From positions 1-64,000 of the forward strand of contig CAJQUW010006120.1 of assembly GCA_907163375.1 (NCBI GenBank): DNA of 64,000 nt. Reading direction: 5' to 3'. Position 1 is the first letter of the stretch. Every line of letters starts with the position of its first letter. This DNA comes from Prostheceraeus crozeri (taxonomy: Eukaryota > Platyhelminthes > Polycladida > Euryleptidae). A model generated the notes under the pieces. The model had not been told where the DNA came from. It did not search any database and was given only the letters and a program-made list of their open reading frames with translations. Position numbers and translations under genes: made by a program. This document shows, one piece after another, positions 10,699 through 19,361 of this stretch.

Positions 10699-11355
10699 AT
10701 GACTCAGAAAATGTATACAATCAGAGAGGAAGGTGACGCTTTTGAGCAAGATCTCTTGAAGCTTCGTCCGACACGAAAGGTGCAAGGGATTGGAAATACA
10801 TTCTACTTTCAAACCTTGAATTATGGTGATGATGGCTTTTATCTTCAAGTTCCATTCTTCCACAGTAATGGTATGTCTACATCAGGGTATAGCAATATGA
10901 GACAAATGCGAGTGACTTTTCCAAAATGGCAACAGGTGATTCTTAAAACTATTGACTCTTTCGCGAAAGAATGTGTTGAGCTGCCTGAAAGTGCTCCCAC
11001 TAATTGGAGAAAGGCATTAGAGGAAGGAGTTGGTTATAAGGAATTGCCGGAATTCGATACACTGTTTTTAAAACTATCGGATCATTTTCAAGCATTCGAT
11101 CTCTTTACAAACGCGATGGAATGTGAGGATCTCAAACGGGGCCGCTATATGGGCTTAGTGCACGTTACCGGACTTTATATTGGTTCACATGGTTCGACTG
11201 GTAAAGTCGCATCTTTACAAATGAAAGTTCTTCAACTAGTCTATGAACCACTACCAATTGATAAATGCTTAATTAACATTGATAAGACTGCTTCAAGTGA
11301 TGGGAAGGAAGAGAGCAAAAAGCGAGGTCGGAAATCTAAAGATGGGAATCCTTAA
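10699..11355 (+). CDS. Unknown conserved-looking Polinton protein, 218 aa (possible ssDNA-binding protein)
   Basis: Complete reading with its own TATA promoter upstream and a polyadenylation signal AATAAA at 11472-11477. The middle is beta-rich and hydrophobic (FYLQVPFF, then MGLVHVTGLYIG and SLQMKVLQLVYEPL). The C-terminus is a basic, charged tail (KKRGRKSKDGNP). A beta-barrel body with a charged flexible tail would suit an OB-fold single-stranded-DNA-binding protein, which protein-primed replication needs, but no diagnostic motif is visible. The function is open; the gene itself is well supported. Confidence 0.6.
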   Translation: MTQKMYTIREEGDAFEQDLLKLRPTRKVQGIGNTFYFQTLNYGDDGFYLQVPFFHSNGMSTSGYSNMRQMRVTFPKWQQVILKTIDSFAKECVELPESAPTNWRKALEEGVGYKELPEFDTLFLKLSDHFQAFDLFTNAMECEDLKRGRYMGLVHVTGLYIGSHGSTGKVASLQMKVLQLVYEPLPIDKCLINIDKTASSDGKEESKKRGRKSKDGNP

Positions 11356-11558
11356 TTGAAGTTGAAGCGCCAAGATGCTGACTTGAAAACTTTCTATAAA
11401 CCTAATTGTGATGAGGAACCACAAATGTTTTAATTTGTAAATGTAACTTGAAAGTTTCTATTCTGAATGTAAATAAACGTGATCTGGAACATGTGTCTGT
11501 TTTGTTGTTCTAAGCAAAATTAGCGGGATGATGAGTTTAATGTTAATGGAATTATAAG

Positions 11559-12195
11559 ATGACAGATTTTCGTCTATTCACTGATCGCACAATGTGTGTC
11601 GCTGGACCAAGTCCGTCCGGTAAAACTACATTTGTAACTGAATTGCTACAATATAGAAATGAAATGTTTAACAAGGAAATTAAGAGAGTCAAATGGTATT
11701 ATGGAATATTTCAACCACAACTACATTCGGCACTTCGCCAGAAAGGTCATGAGGTAAAGCAAGGGTTGCCATCAACTGAGGATATCAAAGCAGGTGACTT
11801 ACTAGTATTAGATGATCTATTACGAGAAAAACAAATCTTCAAAGGATGTAACTGAAATGTTCATTCAAACTGCACATCATAGGGAAGCTTTTATTATCTA
11901 CATCACCCAAAACATCTTCGATGGAGGGAAAGAGCAAAGAACTAGAAGTTTGAATACACATTATTTGGCAATATTTAAAAATCCAAGAGATAGCAGTCAG
12001 ATACATCATCTCAGTAGACAGATATTACCTCAACAACCTAAAGTACTTTCAAAAATATATGAAGATGTAACAAAGAAACCACATGGTTATCTATTTATTG
12101 ATCTAACCCAGGAATGTCCGGAACGATTTCAATTTCGAACAAATATCATACCTAATTCCGCTGAACCAATGACAGTTTTCTCGGTTCACAGTTAG
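11559..12195 (+). pseudogene. ATP: Genome-packaging ATPase of the FtsK/HerA (A32-like) type, broken
   Basis: The Walker A motif AGPSPSGKT and the Walker B motif LLVLDDLL sit in the usual order. They are followed by the family's sensor/arginine region, seen as TQNIFDGGKEQRTRSLN and FKNPRDSSQIHHLSRQ. In Polintons this enzyme is thought to pump DNA into the particle. It is one of the family's hallmark genes and stands upstream of the integrase and capsid genes. The copy looks broken. The 637-bp span is close to the usual 200-230 codons. Confidence 0.9.
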
Positions 12196-12233
12196 TTTTA
12201 AGCAATGTACTTTGTTGCCTTATTATTTTCAAA

Positions 12234-12886
12234 CATGTCGTATTCAAAGATGGTAGTCATTCCTCAAGAGGAGTATGTACAATTGACTACATTACAAAGT
12301 GCACAGGAAGTCAAAAATATAGATCAACCTATTACGAATCAACTTAAGGAACTAACACAAAAGGATATGGAAATTCAGAAGATTAAGGATCCCTATCGAC
12401 GAATGCAGTTAGCAGCTGAAAAACATTGACGAGAGGCGACAGATTCGTGACAAGTTGCGACGATTTATAACCTTGTCAACACCTCGATCATATCGTGTGC
12501 GCGCTGAGCGATTATTTGACTTCATTGATCCACATGTGAAGTTCAATGAGAGAGGGGAGGTAATAGATGAAACAACTGGTGATGTTATTAGAAATAGTCA
12601 CATAGATGACCTTCTACAATATGCTGTCAGAGATGTAAGGCGAAAACTAGGTGCACCACAAGGGTGGACATATTTTCAGAAAATTTTATCTGATCAAAAT
12701 GTACCTCACAATATTTTTGGAGGACCGACTGTGAATGAATTGGATAAGGGTCACTTACAAGATGGATCAAAGAGTAAAACACCCACGATGGCGGTCAAGC
12801 GAGAGCTTCATGATCCCGATGATCTGCAATCAAAAAGAGCTACTAGGCGCTCAATGCGTGTTGCGAAGGAGTATAGTAAATATTAA
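12234..12886 (+). pseudogene. Conserved Polinton coiled-coil protein of unknown function, broken
   Basis: The early part is a charged helical stretch (VKNIDQPITNQLKELTQKD) likely to form a coiled coil. The later part carries the pattern LLQYAVRDVRRK, GWTYFQKIL and NVPHNIFG, which recurs in proteins next to the integrase in many animal Polintons. The C-terminus is basic. No enzymatic motif is visible. Its constant position between ATPase and integrase suggests a structural or integration-related role; that is inference. The copy looks broken. Confidence 0.6.
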
Positions 12887-12990
12887 GCAAATATGAATTA
12901 AGCCTTGCCTCTCTCACATCATGTCGTTACAAAAATTTTGCTGTTGTTTGAAATCTGCGCTCGAAGGTAAAGGAGAAGAGGGCATAGAGG

Positions 12991-14142
12991 TTGATATCAA
13001 TTGTGTTAGCAGTTGCTGTGCGAGTAATACGCGTGCAAATCAGAACAAAGACGATGAGTACAGCAATGAAACTCAGAAAGATTTATTGCGACTTAAATCA
13101 CCCCGCAAGTTTCAGTCGTCCGGAGGTTCTAGCCCGTGCAGCAGGTGTGGGAATAGAGAAAGTCAAGAAGTGGTTAAGGAGTCAACCGACTTACACTCTT
13201 CACAAAAATGCGAGAAAGCGGTTTCCAACGAGAAAATATGTTGTTAACAATATAGATAGTCAATGGCAAGCGGACTTGGCTGACATGCAACAGATATCAC
13301 AGTACAATGATGGCTATAAATACATCTTAACCGTAATAGATATTTTATCTCGCTATGCTTGGGCACGTCCGCTGAAATCTAAACGAGGACCAGAAGTTGA
13401 AGCGGCTTTTCAGAGCATTTTCGATGAGGGGCGTGTTCCGCAAAGAATACAGACCGATCAAGGGAAGGAATTCGAAGACTCTCATGTTCGAAGTCTCCTT
13501 AAAAGTCATAATGCGGAATTGTTTAGTGTCAAAAGTGCTTATAAAGCTGCCATGGTTGAGAGGTTAAATCGCACACTGAAGACAAAAATATGGCGCTATT
13601 TCACTGCAAAAAATACACATGTTTGGGTAGGTGAGCTGCAGAAATTTGTTAAGAATTACAATGAAAGCTACCATCGAATCATTAAGATGAAACCAGTTGA
13701 TGTTACCCCAGATAATGCGATGGATGTATGGCTTCGATTGTATGATAAGAAAGCGAAAAACATTTCCAATGAAAAGAAAATTAATGTTGGTGATAGAGTT
13801 CGGATTTCAAAGGTTAAGTCTACATTTGAGAAGGGGTATCTACCTAATTGGACTGAAGAAGAGTTTTTTGTGGATGAAGTAAATACAAAATTTAGACCCA
13901 CCATGTATAAATTAATAGATTACCATGGCAATCCAATTGAAGGAAAATTTTACTCTTATGAATTGCAAGTAGTAGACAGAAGTGAAGAGGTGTATATGAT
14001 TGACAAAATAATTAGGAGGAAAGGTCATGGCAATCAAAGGAAATATCTAGTTAAATGGAAAGGATATCCTGATTCATTCAATAGCTGGATAACGCACCAG
14101 GATCTACAAAATGTGGAGATTGGAGACACTCGTAACTTTTAA
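12991..14142 (+). CDS. INT: Retroviral-type integrase with C-terminal chromodomain
   Basis: Reading of 383 residues; the true start may be the Met near 13054, which fits the usual N-terminus better. The catalytic DDE triad is visible: D95 in WQADLADM, D156 in QTDQGKEF and E190 in AMVERLNR. An SH3-like region follows (INVGDRVRISK), and a chromodomain lies near residues 330-370 (KYLVKWKGYPDSFNSWI), which in related integrases may bind modified histones. Polinton integrase makes the 6-bp staggered cut seen as AAATGG here. The gene looks whole. An overlapping frame at 12921-13247 is probably a shadow. Confidence 0.93.
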   Translation: MISIVLAVAVRVIRVQIRTKTMSTAMKLRKIYCDLNHPASFSRPEVLARAAGVGIEKVKKWLRSQPTYTLHKNARKRFPTRKYVVNNIDSQWQADLADMQQISQYNDGYKYILTVIDILSRYAWARPLKSKRGPEVEAAFQSIFDEGRVPQRIQTDQGKEFEDSHVRSLLKSHNAELFSVKSAYKAAMVERLNRTLKTKIWRYFTAKNTHVWVGELQKFVKNYNESYHRIIKMKPVDVTPDNAMDVWLRLYDKKAKNISNEKKINVGDRVRISKVKSTFEKGYLPNWTEEEFFVDEVNTKFRPTMYKLIDYHGNPIEGKFYSYELQVVDRSEEVYMIDKIIRRKGHGNQRKYLVKWKGYPDSFNSWITHQDLQNVEIGDTRNF

Positions 14143-14155
14143 GCTAATATAGCAT

Positions 14156-15761
14156 GTGACTTCTTCCATATATGAGTTTAACATGTCTACTAACTTCAAC
14201 ATCATTCTTCCAAGCAATAGCAACCCCAAGATATTCCCAAGTAACAAACCATCTCTATACTCTGTTGAATTCGCTAATCCAATTACTCTGCATGGACCCC
14301 ATGAAGTTGCTCTAACTGAAATTACTTATTACAACGATATCAGTTTGCTAAAGAACAACTATTTTGAATTACATAAAGACGTGCGAGAGAAGGATGATTG
14401 CTTTTGCATATTTCAAAATAGTCTACATGGTACATGGGCTTTTCATCATCTAACTTTACATCCTTTTTTCAACATCTTTACCATCTGTCCAAAACATGAT
14501 TAAAATTCAAAAGGCATTTGCAACGTCAACTTTTGATTCTAAGGTTCCCACAATGAGCTTGCAAGATACAGAAAAGGAAATCGGTAGAATGTTTGAACGA
14601 ATAAACGATCTCTTCAAGCTGACTTTGAATAAATTCTACAAACCAGTCATAAAGGGGTCAACAAAATTGATGACGGAAGGGAAGCATGTTCTTCTTGTAT
14701 TAGGTAAGGATTTGAGTCATACTTTTGGGTATTCCAGAACAACTTTCTCATCAAGGTATTAGTACAATGGACGTGGGTGGAATTCGGAGAGGAAAGTCAC
14801 TGATTTTCAATGTAGAATTGTGCCATTGTATGCATTACAAAAAAGGAGCATCCGAGTAAAAAATCAATTTGAGGTCATTAGAAGTGTTGAAGACTTTGCA
14901 AGAAAGTTTCAAGGATCAGTGCCAGAAACGTTAATGACTTGTGAATATAAGAAAGAGAAAGTAACTTTATTTACTGTTGAAACGGAGGCAGAATTTATTG
15001 TTTTTACTAAAAAGACACCATTTGAAAAGTCTGAGTCCGCTGTTATTGAATTCGGATCTGAAATGATTGGGATGTTTAAGGGCCTTGAAAGCGCACCTTG
15101 GTTGACAGAATTAAATGATACATTCAAGGTTCAATTGTCCTCTTCTAAACTCAAAGCATCAACAAATGCTTCATGGGATATCCACGTATACAGCGAAGAC
15201 ATATTGGGTGATGAATTGTCTACTTCCAGTGAACTTGTAAAAAGAGTTAATTTGAACATTGAAAGCTTGAAAACGCCATCTGAATTGTGTACAAAGTTAA
15301 ATGAGTTTGGTGTAGATTACCTTGATGCAGATGAATATCACTTTTCTTATGACCCACATAAGAAACGCATGATTCTAAAGGTAGGGAAGAACTCTCTTAT
15401 CAAGCTGGATAGCGTGTTAACGACCACATTGGGATTATCAAAATCAACCATTTATGAAGGCACATCAATAGGCGATACAGCCCCCTCACTAGAGCGTGAT
15501 ATAAGTAACTTATACGTCTATTGTAACATTATTGAATATACAAGGGTTGGCGACATTGAGGCCCCACTTCTGCGCACATTTCCTCTCTCATCCGTAAGGA
15601 AGCAACTAATCAATCGAGAATTTTTTAACACAATGTATCTACCAATCAGCCGAAATTTCATCAATAGAATTGACATATCAATTCATGATGACGCAGGAGA
15701 AGTAGTACCGTTCTGTGGTGGTGTTACTGTTTTGACCCTACATATTAGGTCACGAGAATAA
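14156..15761 (+). pseudogene. Minor (penton-like) capsid protein of Polintons, broken
   Basis: The start NFNIILPSNSNPKIFPSN followed by SVEFANPITLHGPHEVAL matches the pattern of a large protein found in most animal Polintons (LPSN ... F/Y P N ... L.G.WEV.L.EI). The C-terminal part has LYVYCNIIEYTRVGD, PLLRTFPL and YLPISRNFINRIDISI, also shared by that family. It is placed immediately before the basic core and major capsid genes, as expected for a particle protein. The assignment as minor capsid follows published structure-based work on Polintons and is less certain than the major capsid call. The copy looks broken. Confidence 0.7.
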
Positions 15762-15804
15762 GGCTTTACGCTATTGTGACTTCCATAGTTATTCAATAGT
15801 CATA

Positions 15805-16287
15805 ATGACAGGCATTTACAGTAGACCATCATATCAGAGCGGTTATCCCGTGTTTGTTGGTGGTAGACGACAAGTTGGAGGAGGCATATTTGGTGCACTA
15901 AGACGTATGGTTCTTCCATCACTCAAAAAGTATGGTGTACCAATCATGAAGCGTGTTGGAAGCAGGGCTTTAGATTTTGGTGCAAATGTTGCAGCTGATG
16001 CGCTTCAAGGTGAGGATATCGGTGAATCTATGAAAATGCGCGCGCAGCAATCTGCCATAGACGCATTAGATGATTTAACAAAGACGAGACGTACAGTTCG
16101 GAAGAAGCGTAGGAAGTCAAGACAAGTTGGATCCGGTCGAGTTACTAAGCAAAGACGCAGGAAAAGTAAAAAGCCGACTAGAGCAGCACGTTCTAAATCT
16201 AGACGTCGAGTGAAAACAAGAAAGCGCAAACAAAATTCCACAGCGACTGGAAACAAGTCAAAACGAAGGAAGACAACATATTTGTAG
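15805..16287 (+). CDS. Basic core protein (adenovirus pVI/pX-like character), 160 aa
   Basis: The N-terminal half has the Gly-rich, amphipathic pattern VGGGIFGALRRMVLPSLKK followed by ALDFGANVAADALQGED, typical of a small Polinton virion protein lying beside the capsid genes. The C-terminal half is a long run of Lys and Arg (KTRRTVRKKRRKSRQ onward) suited to DNA binding. It lies between minor and major capsid genes, so a role in packing DNA or joining DNA to capsid is likely. The gene looks whole. Confidence 0.75.
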   Translation: MTGIYSRPSYQSGYPVFVGGRRQVGGGIFGALRRMVLPSLKKYGVPIMKRVGSRALDFGANVAADALQGEDIGESMKMRAQQSAIDALDDLTKTRRTVRKKRRKSRQVGSGRVTKQRRRKSKKPTRAARSKSRRRVKTRKRKQNSTATGNKSKRRKTTYL

Positions 16288-16297
16288 AGCTAATACG

Positions 16298-17581
16298 ATG
16301 CAGAGTATCAATTTGGCTTTGTGTTTCTTTGATTCACCGCCTCATCAAACTGACATTATTTCCTCAACTATTGTTGATATAGTCCCCACAACAAATATCG
16401 ATGGTAACCAGCAGCCTATTCAGTTTGATATACCTGCCAATCCTCAAGATTATATTGACTGTCAATCCATTGATTTAGAGTTGTGTATACAAATTAAGAA
16501 GACTGATGGTACAAATATCGATTCATCCAAGGATAAAGTGGGATTAGCAAATCTTCCTATTGCCAGTCTGTTCTCAGATGTGTATCTAATATTGAATGAC
16601 AAACAGATTGAAGGAGGGGATCGAGCATATCCATATGGAGCATATATGCATACAATGACTCAATTTCAAAAGCAAGCTAAACAGTCACACTTGCAAGTTT
16701 CTGGGTGGTATGATGATCAGCAAGGGAAATTTGATGATGTCTCAAATACAGGGTTGAAAAGACGAATGGATTTAACAGCGGATTCAAAGGAATTATACTT
16801 GAAAGGACCCGTCTATCTTGATTTCCTTCGTCAATCTAGATATCTGCTATCACAGGTTAAAATGCAAATAAAATTTATTCGTGCAAATCCTGAGTTCGCG
16901 TAAATGGCTTTTGGAGCTACAAACTATCAAGTCAACATAAGTAATGCCGTGCTCAATGTAAGGCGAGTAACAATGAACCCGTCAGTCATCAACGAGCATG
17001 CGACAGGATTGAGGAAAAACAATGCAATATATCCAGTTAATCACAGTGTGTTGACAAACTTCACAATTGGTGCGGGATCATCCTCACATGCCTACCCAAA
17101 TCTTTTTCCCACTGCAATGCCAAAGGCGGTGTATATCACATTTGTGGAAAATGAGGCATTCATTGGTGCTTTTGAAAAGAATCCATTTAATTTCCAACAC
17201 TTTAATGTTAGCAAACTAGCACTCTATCAGGATGGGAAATTTGTATCTTGCAAAGCATATGAGCCCAATTTCAAAGATGGTAAATTCGCACGTGAATATG
17301 GTTCTACTTTCAACGCCCTCAACATGTTTAATACAGATGATTCAAATGGAATTACAATGGATATGTACAAGAATGGCTACTTCTTCATTATGTACAACCT
17401 CACAGCAGATGCAGATCTAGGTGGTGAAAGCGTAGGAGTTACAAAGCCTGGAAATCTACGACTGGAGGTATCATTTGAGTCACCTTTGAAGAAAACAATT
17501 ACTTGTCTCATTTATGCTATCTATGATATCAAAGTTGAGATAACAAGAATGAGAGACGTGACTATCAGCTATCAGAGATGA
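16298..17581 (+). pseudogene. MCP: Major capsid protein (double jelly-roll type), broken
   Basis: The N-terminal segment shows the family signature: FFDSPPHQTDI, QPIQFDIPANPQDYID, LPIASLFSDVYLILNDK, YPYGAYMHTM and LKGPVYLDFL. The second half continues as a beta-rich body (VNISNAVLNVRRV, KAVYITFVENEAFIGAFEKN, GYFFIMYNLTAD) ending in IYDIKVEITRMRDV. Related proteins are often annotated in animal genomes as F54H12.2-like. It would form the hexons of an icosahedral particle. It stands between the basic core protein and the protease. The copy looks broken. Confidence 0.85.
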
Positions 17582-17982
17582 GTAACTTAAGCAACATAGA
17601 AATCTTGAGGAAAATGAGGAAAGCTCATCCCTACTCCAAGACAATATTTCTCAATGTCTTTTCTAGAGATAATTTACCTGATTCAATTCCTTTCTATCCT
17701 TGTTCGCTTATCATCAATACGGATACCAACAATCTTCCCGGAAAACATTGGATTGCTGTATACATCAATCGTTATAAAGTGGCGAAATATTTTGACTCTC
17801 TTAATCAACCTCGTTTACATGATATCGCATTATGGATGAACAGGTTCTCCTGGACTGTTAGGAAAGTGACATCGCTCCCACTTCAAAGTAATACATCTCT
17901 AATGTGCGGTGGCTATGTACTCTATTTTGTCAATGAGAGACCATTGAAAAATAACTGTAAAAGTGCTTTAGAACTATTTTAA
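17578..17982 (+). CDS. PRO: Adenain-like cysteine protease, 134 aa
   Basis: The catalytic set of the adenovirus/Ulp1-type protease is in order: H57 in GKHWIAVY, D73 in KYFDSLNQP, Q103 in LQSNTS and C110 in MCGGYVLYF. In adenoviruses and presumably Polintons this enzyme trims capsid and core proteins during maturation. The ATG overlaps the end of the capsid reading by a few bases, indicating a tightly packed transcription unit. AATAAA at 18038-18043 probably ends the plus-strand late unit. The gene looks whole, slightly short for the family. Confidence 0.88.
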   Translation: MSNLSNIEILRKMRKAHPYSKTIFLNVFSRDNLPDSIPFYPCSLIINTDTNNLPGKHWIAVYINRYKVAKYFDSLNQPRLHDIALWMNRFSWTVRKVTSLPLQSNTSLMCGGYVLYFVNERPLKNNCKSALELF

Positions 17983-18037
17983 AAAAAATGTGATAAAAAT
18001 GATGTAATTCTTACTCAATATGTCGAAACAGTTTTGA

Positions 18038-18043
18038 AATAAA
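18038..18043 (+). terminator. Polyadenylation signal AATAAA closing the plus-strand capsid/protease unit
   Basis: AATAAA about 55 bp after the protease stop, followed by T-rich sequence, in the gap between convergent gene blocks. Confidence 0.6.
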
Positions 18044-18215
18044 GTTTTATGTTGTATCATTAACTTGCTCTCTTTTTTCCAAAACAAGGGTTTATAAGGA
18101 AAACAAAAATATGTTTATATTTCATTATCTATTCACATATATACAAAATCTACAATTTGGTTTTCATGAAACATTTCTTCAAATCACATATGATGGGAGG
18201 CACATCACTTATGTC

Positions 18216-18719
18216 TTAAATGCCGGTTATCACAATCTTTCCATTATGTAACACATGAACATGATATGGATGCCAGTTAGTCAATTGAGCTGCTAGAAAT
18301 AACTCCACTTCGTAAGTTAGATTATGTGATGATACAACTTTACGGAAGTCATAGTGATAGTGCAATTCACATAACACGGTCATTGTCTTCACTTTCCAAT
18401 CAGATAATGAATAACCAAGTAAATGTTCCAGAGTGAAGTGTAGATATGAGAGATCACCCTCTATGACCCTTCCAATACATTGGATTGTTCCATTTGGAAA
18501 GAATAGGATAGTGACAGATCTATCCTTCCTCTGAATCCTCCATGTTAACATTGAGGGTCTTCCAAGATGTAAGCTCGTTGTCGGCTTCAATTTGCGTTTT
18601 ATCAGTAACCATTGTTTTCGGTTGGGTATATTCCTCTCGATCTCTTGTAGATTGAGTTTTGAGTTTGCTTTTGTAGTTAACATCCGATTTACAACTTCCA
18701 ACCGTTTGATGTCCTCCAT
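18216..18719 (-). CDS. TATA-binding-protein-like (TBP-like) ORF of the Polinton, 167 aa
   Basis: The reading follows both halves of the TBP fold. Repeat 1: LEVVNRMLTTKANSKLNLQE aligns with LQNIVSTVNLGCKLDLKTI of TBP, and VTILFFPNGTIQCIGRV with TALIFSSGKMVCTGAK. Repeat 2: WKVKTMTVLCELHYHYD aligns with FKIQNMVGSCDVKFPI, and NLTYEVELF plus VLHNGKIVITGI with YEPELFPG and VSGKVVLTGA. Order and spacing agree over about 150 residues; the last helix of TBP is not present. Cellular TBP bends TATA DNA and recruits polymerase II or III. Here it may direct transcription from the element's own TATA promoters; that is inference. It overlaps the end of a second minus-strand ORF (18520-19101) in a different frame. 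Confidence 0.72.
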   Translation of the reverse strand: MEDIKRLEVVNRMLTTKANSKLNLQEIERNIPNRKQWLLIKRKLKPTTSLHLGRPSMLTWRIQRKDRSVTILFFPNGTIQCIGRVIEGDLSYLHFTLEHLLGYSLSDWKVKTMTVLCELHYHYDFRKVVSSHNLTYEVELFLAAQLTNWHPYHVHVLHNGKIVITGI

Positions 18720-19101
18720 CTTTAATGAATGACGTTATCTGTGGTAGTATCTCCCTTGTAAAGGTTTCCCATGTGACGTCACTGAAACGAAAAAATCGAT
18801 ATTCAACATCTTCCCGTTTTGGTGAACAGACGTATAGTTTGACTGATGAATCACACTTTATCCATACCTTGTCATCGAGAGGAATCTTGATCCGAGTCTT
18901 ATGGTTGTCAATGAGATCCGCAAAGTCTTTCAGAGAAGGCAATGAGTCAATACTAATGCAAACGCCACGATGTTTTCGAACACTATTTGCTATTGAATGA
19001 CGAAATGCTATTCTTTTAGAATTTGTTATGTGAACTTTTTGAACGTCACTAAGTTTCCATGTTCTAATGTAATGACGCATGTTCCGAAAGCTATGTTTCA
19101 A
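18520..19101 (-). CDS. Unknown Polinton ORF next to the TBP-like gene, 193 aa
   Basis: Not securely recognised. The body has a beta-rich section (KVWIKCDSSVKLYVCS) leading to a helix with a conserved-looking Trp (FSDVTWETFTREILPQI). This faintly recalls the ssDNA-binding fold of transcription coactivator PC4 (beta strands, then an SLNPEQW-type helix). The C-terminal part is charged and low in complexity. It lies directly upstream of, and overlaps, the TBP-like frame on the same strand. I cannot decide whether these are separate proteins. Three stem-loops lie just upstream at 19143-19312. Confidence 0.5.
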   Translation of the reverse strand: MKHSFRNMRHYIRTWKLSDVQKVHITNSKRIAFRHSIANSVRKHRGVCISIDSLPSLKDFADLIDNHKTRIKIPLDDKVWIKCDSSVKLYVCSPKREDVEYRFFRFSDVTWETFTREILPQITSFIKDGGHQTVGSCKSDVNYKSKLKTQSTRDREEYTQPKTMVTDKTQIEADNELTSWKTLNVNMEDSEEG

Positions 19102-19142
19102 ATTTAGGTTTAATGTTTGCCTAAAGTTTGTTATTTTATTAG

Positions 19143-19312
19143 CTCAACATATCGGAATGATGTTGAGTACAAATTCTTCACATATTCATTCACATTAGGA
19201 CTACCTATTTATTAGTAATCATTTCTACATATCGGAAAGATGTAGAAATTTCAATTTTAGTAAGACTACTTATGTATTAGTAAGTGTTGCTACATGTAGG
19301 AAGATGCAGCAA
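19143..19312. repeat. Three tandem stem-loops with covarying stems
   Basis: Perfect or near-perfect hairpins at 19143-19167 (8-bp stem, loop ATCGGAATG), 19221-19249 (10-bp stem ATTTCTACAT, loop ATCGGAAAG) and 19287-19312 (9-bp stem with one G-U or mismatch, loop GTAGGAAG). Between them a second motif, like TTAGTAAGACTAC, is also repeated. They lie between the polymerase 3' end (19362) and the 5' end of the unknown ORF at 19101, all read on the minus strand. Confidence 0.85.
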
Positions 19313-19361
19313 TCGCAAGATCTATTACAAGTGGAATATTGTATTGTTTTTTTATTTAGAC

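Noticed and set aside
12921-13247. ORF overlapping the integrase start
   Set aside because: Overlaps the recognised integrase N-terminal coding in another frame; no motif of its own.
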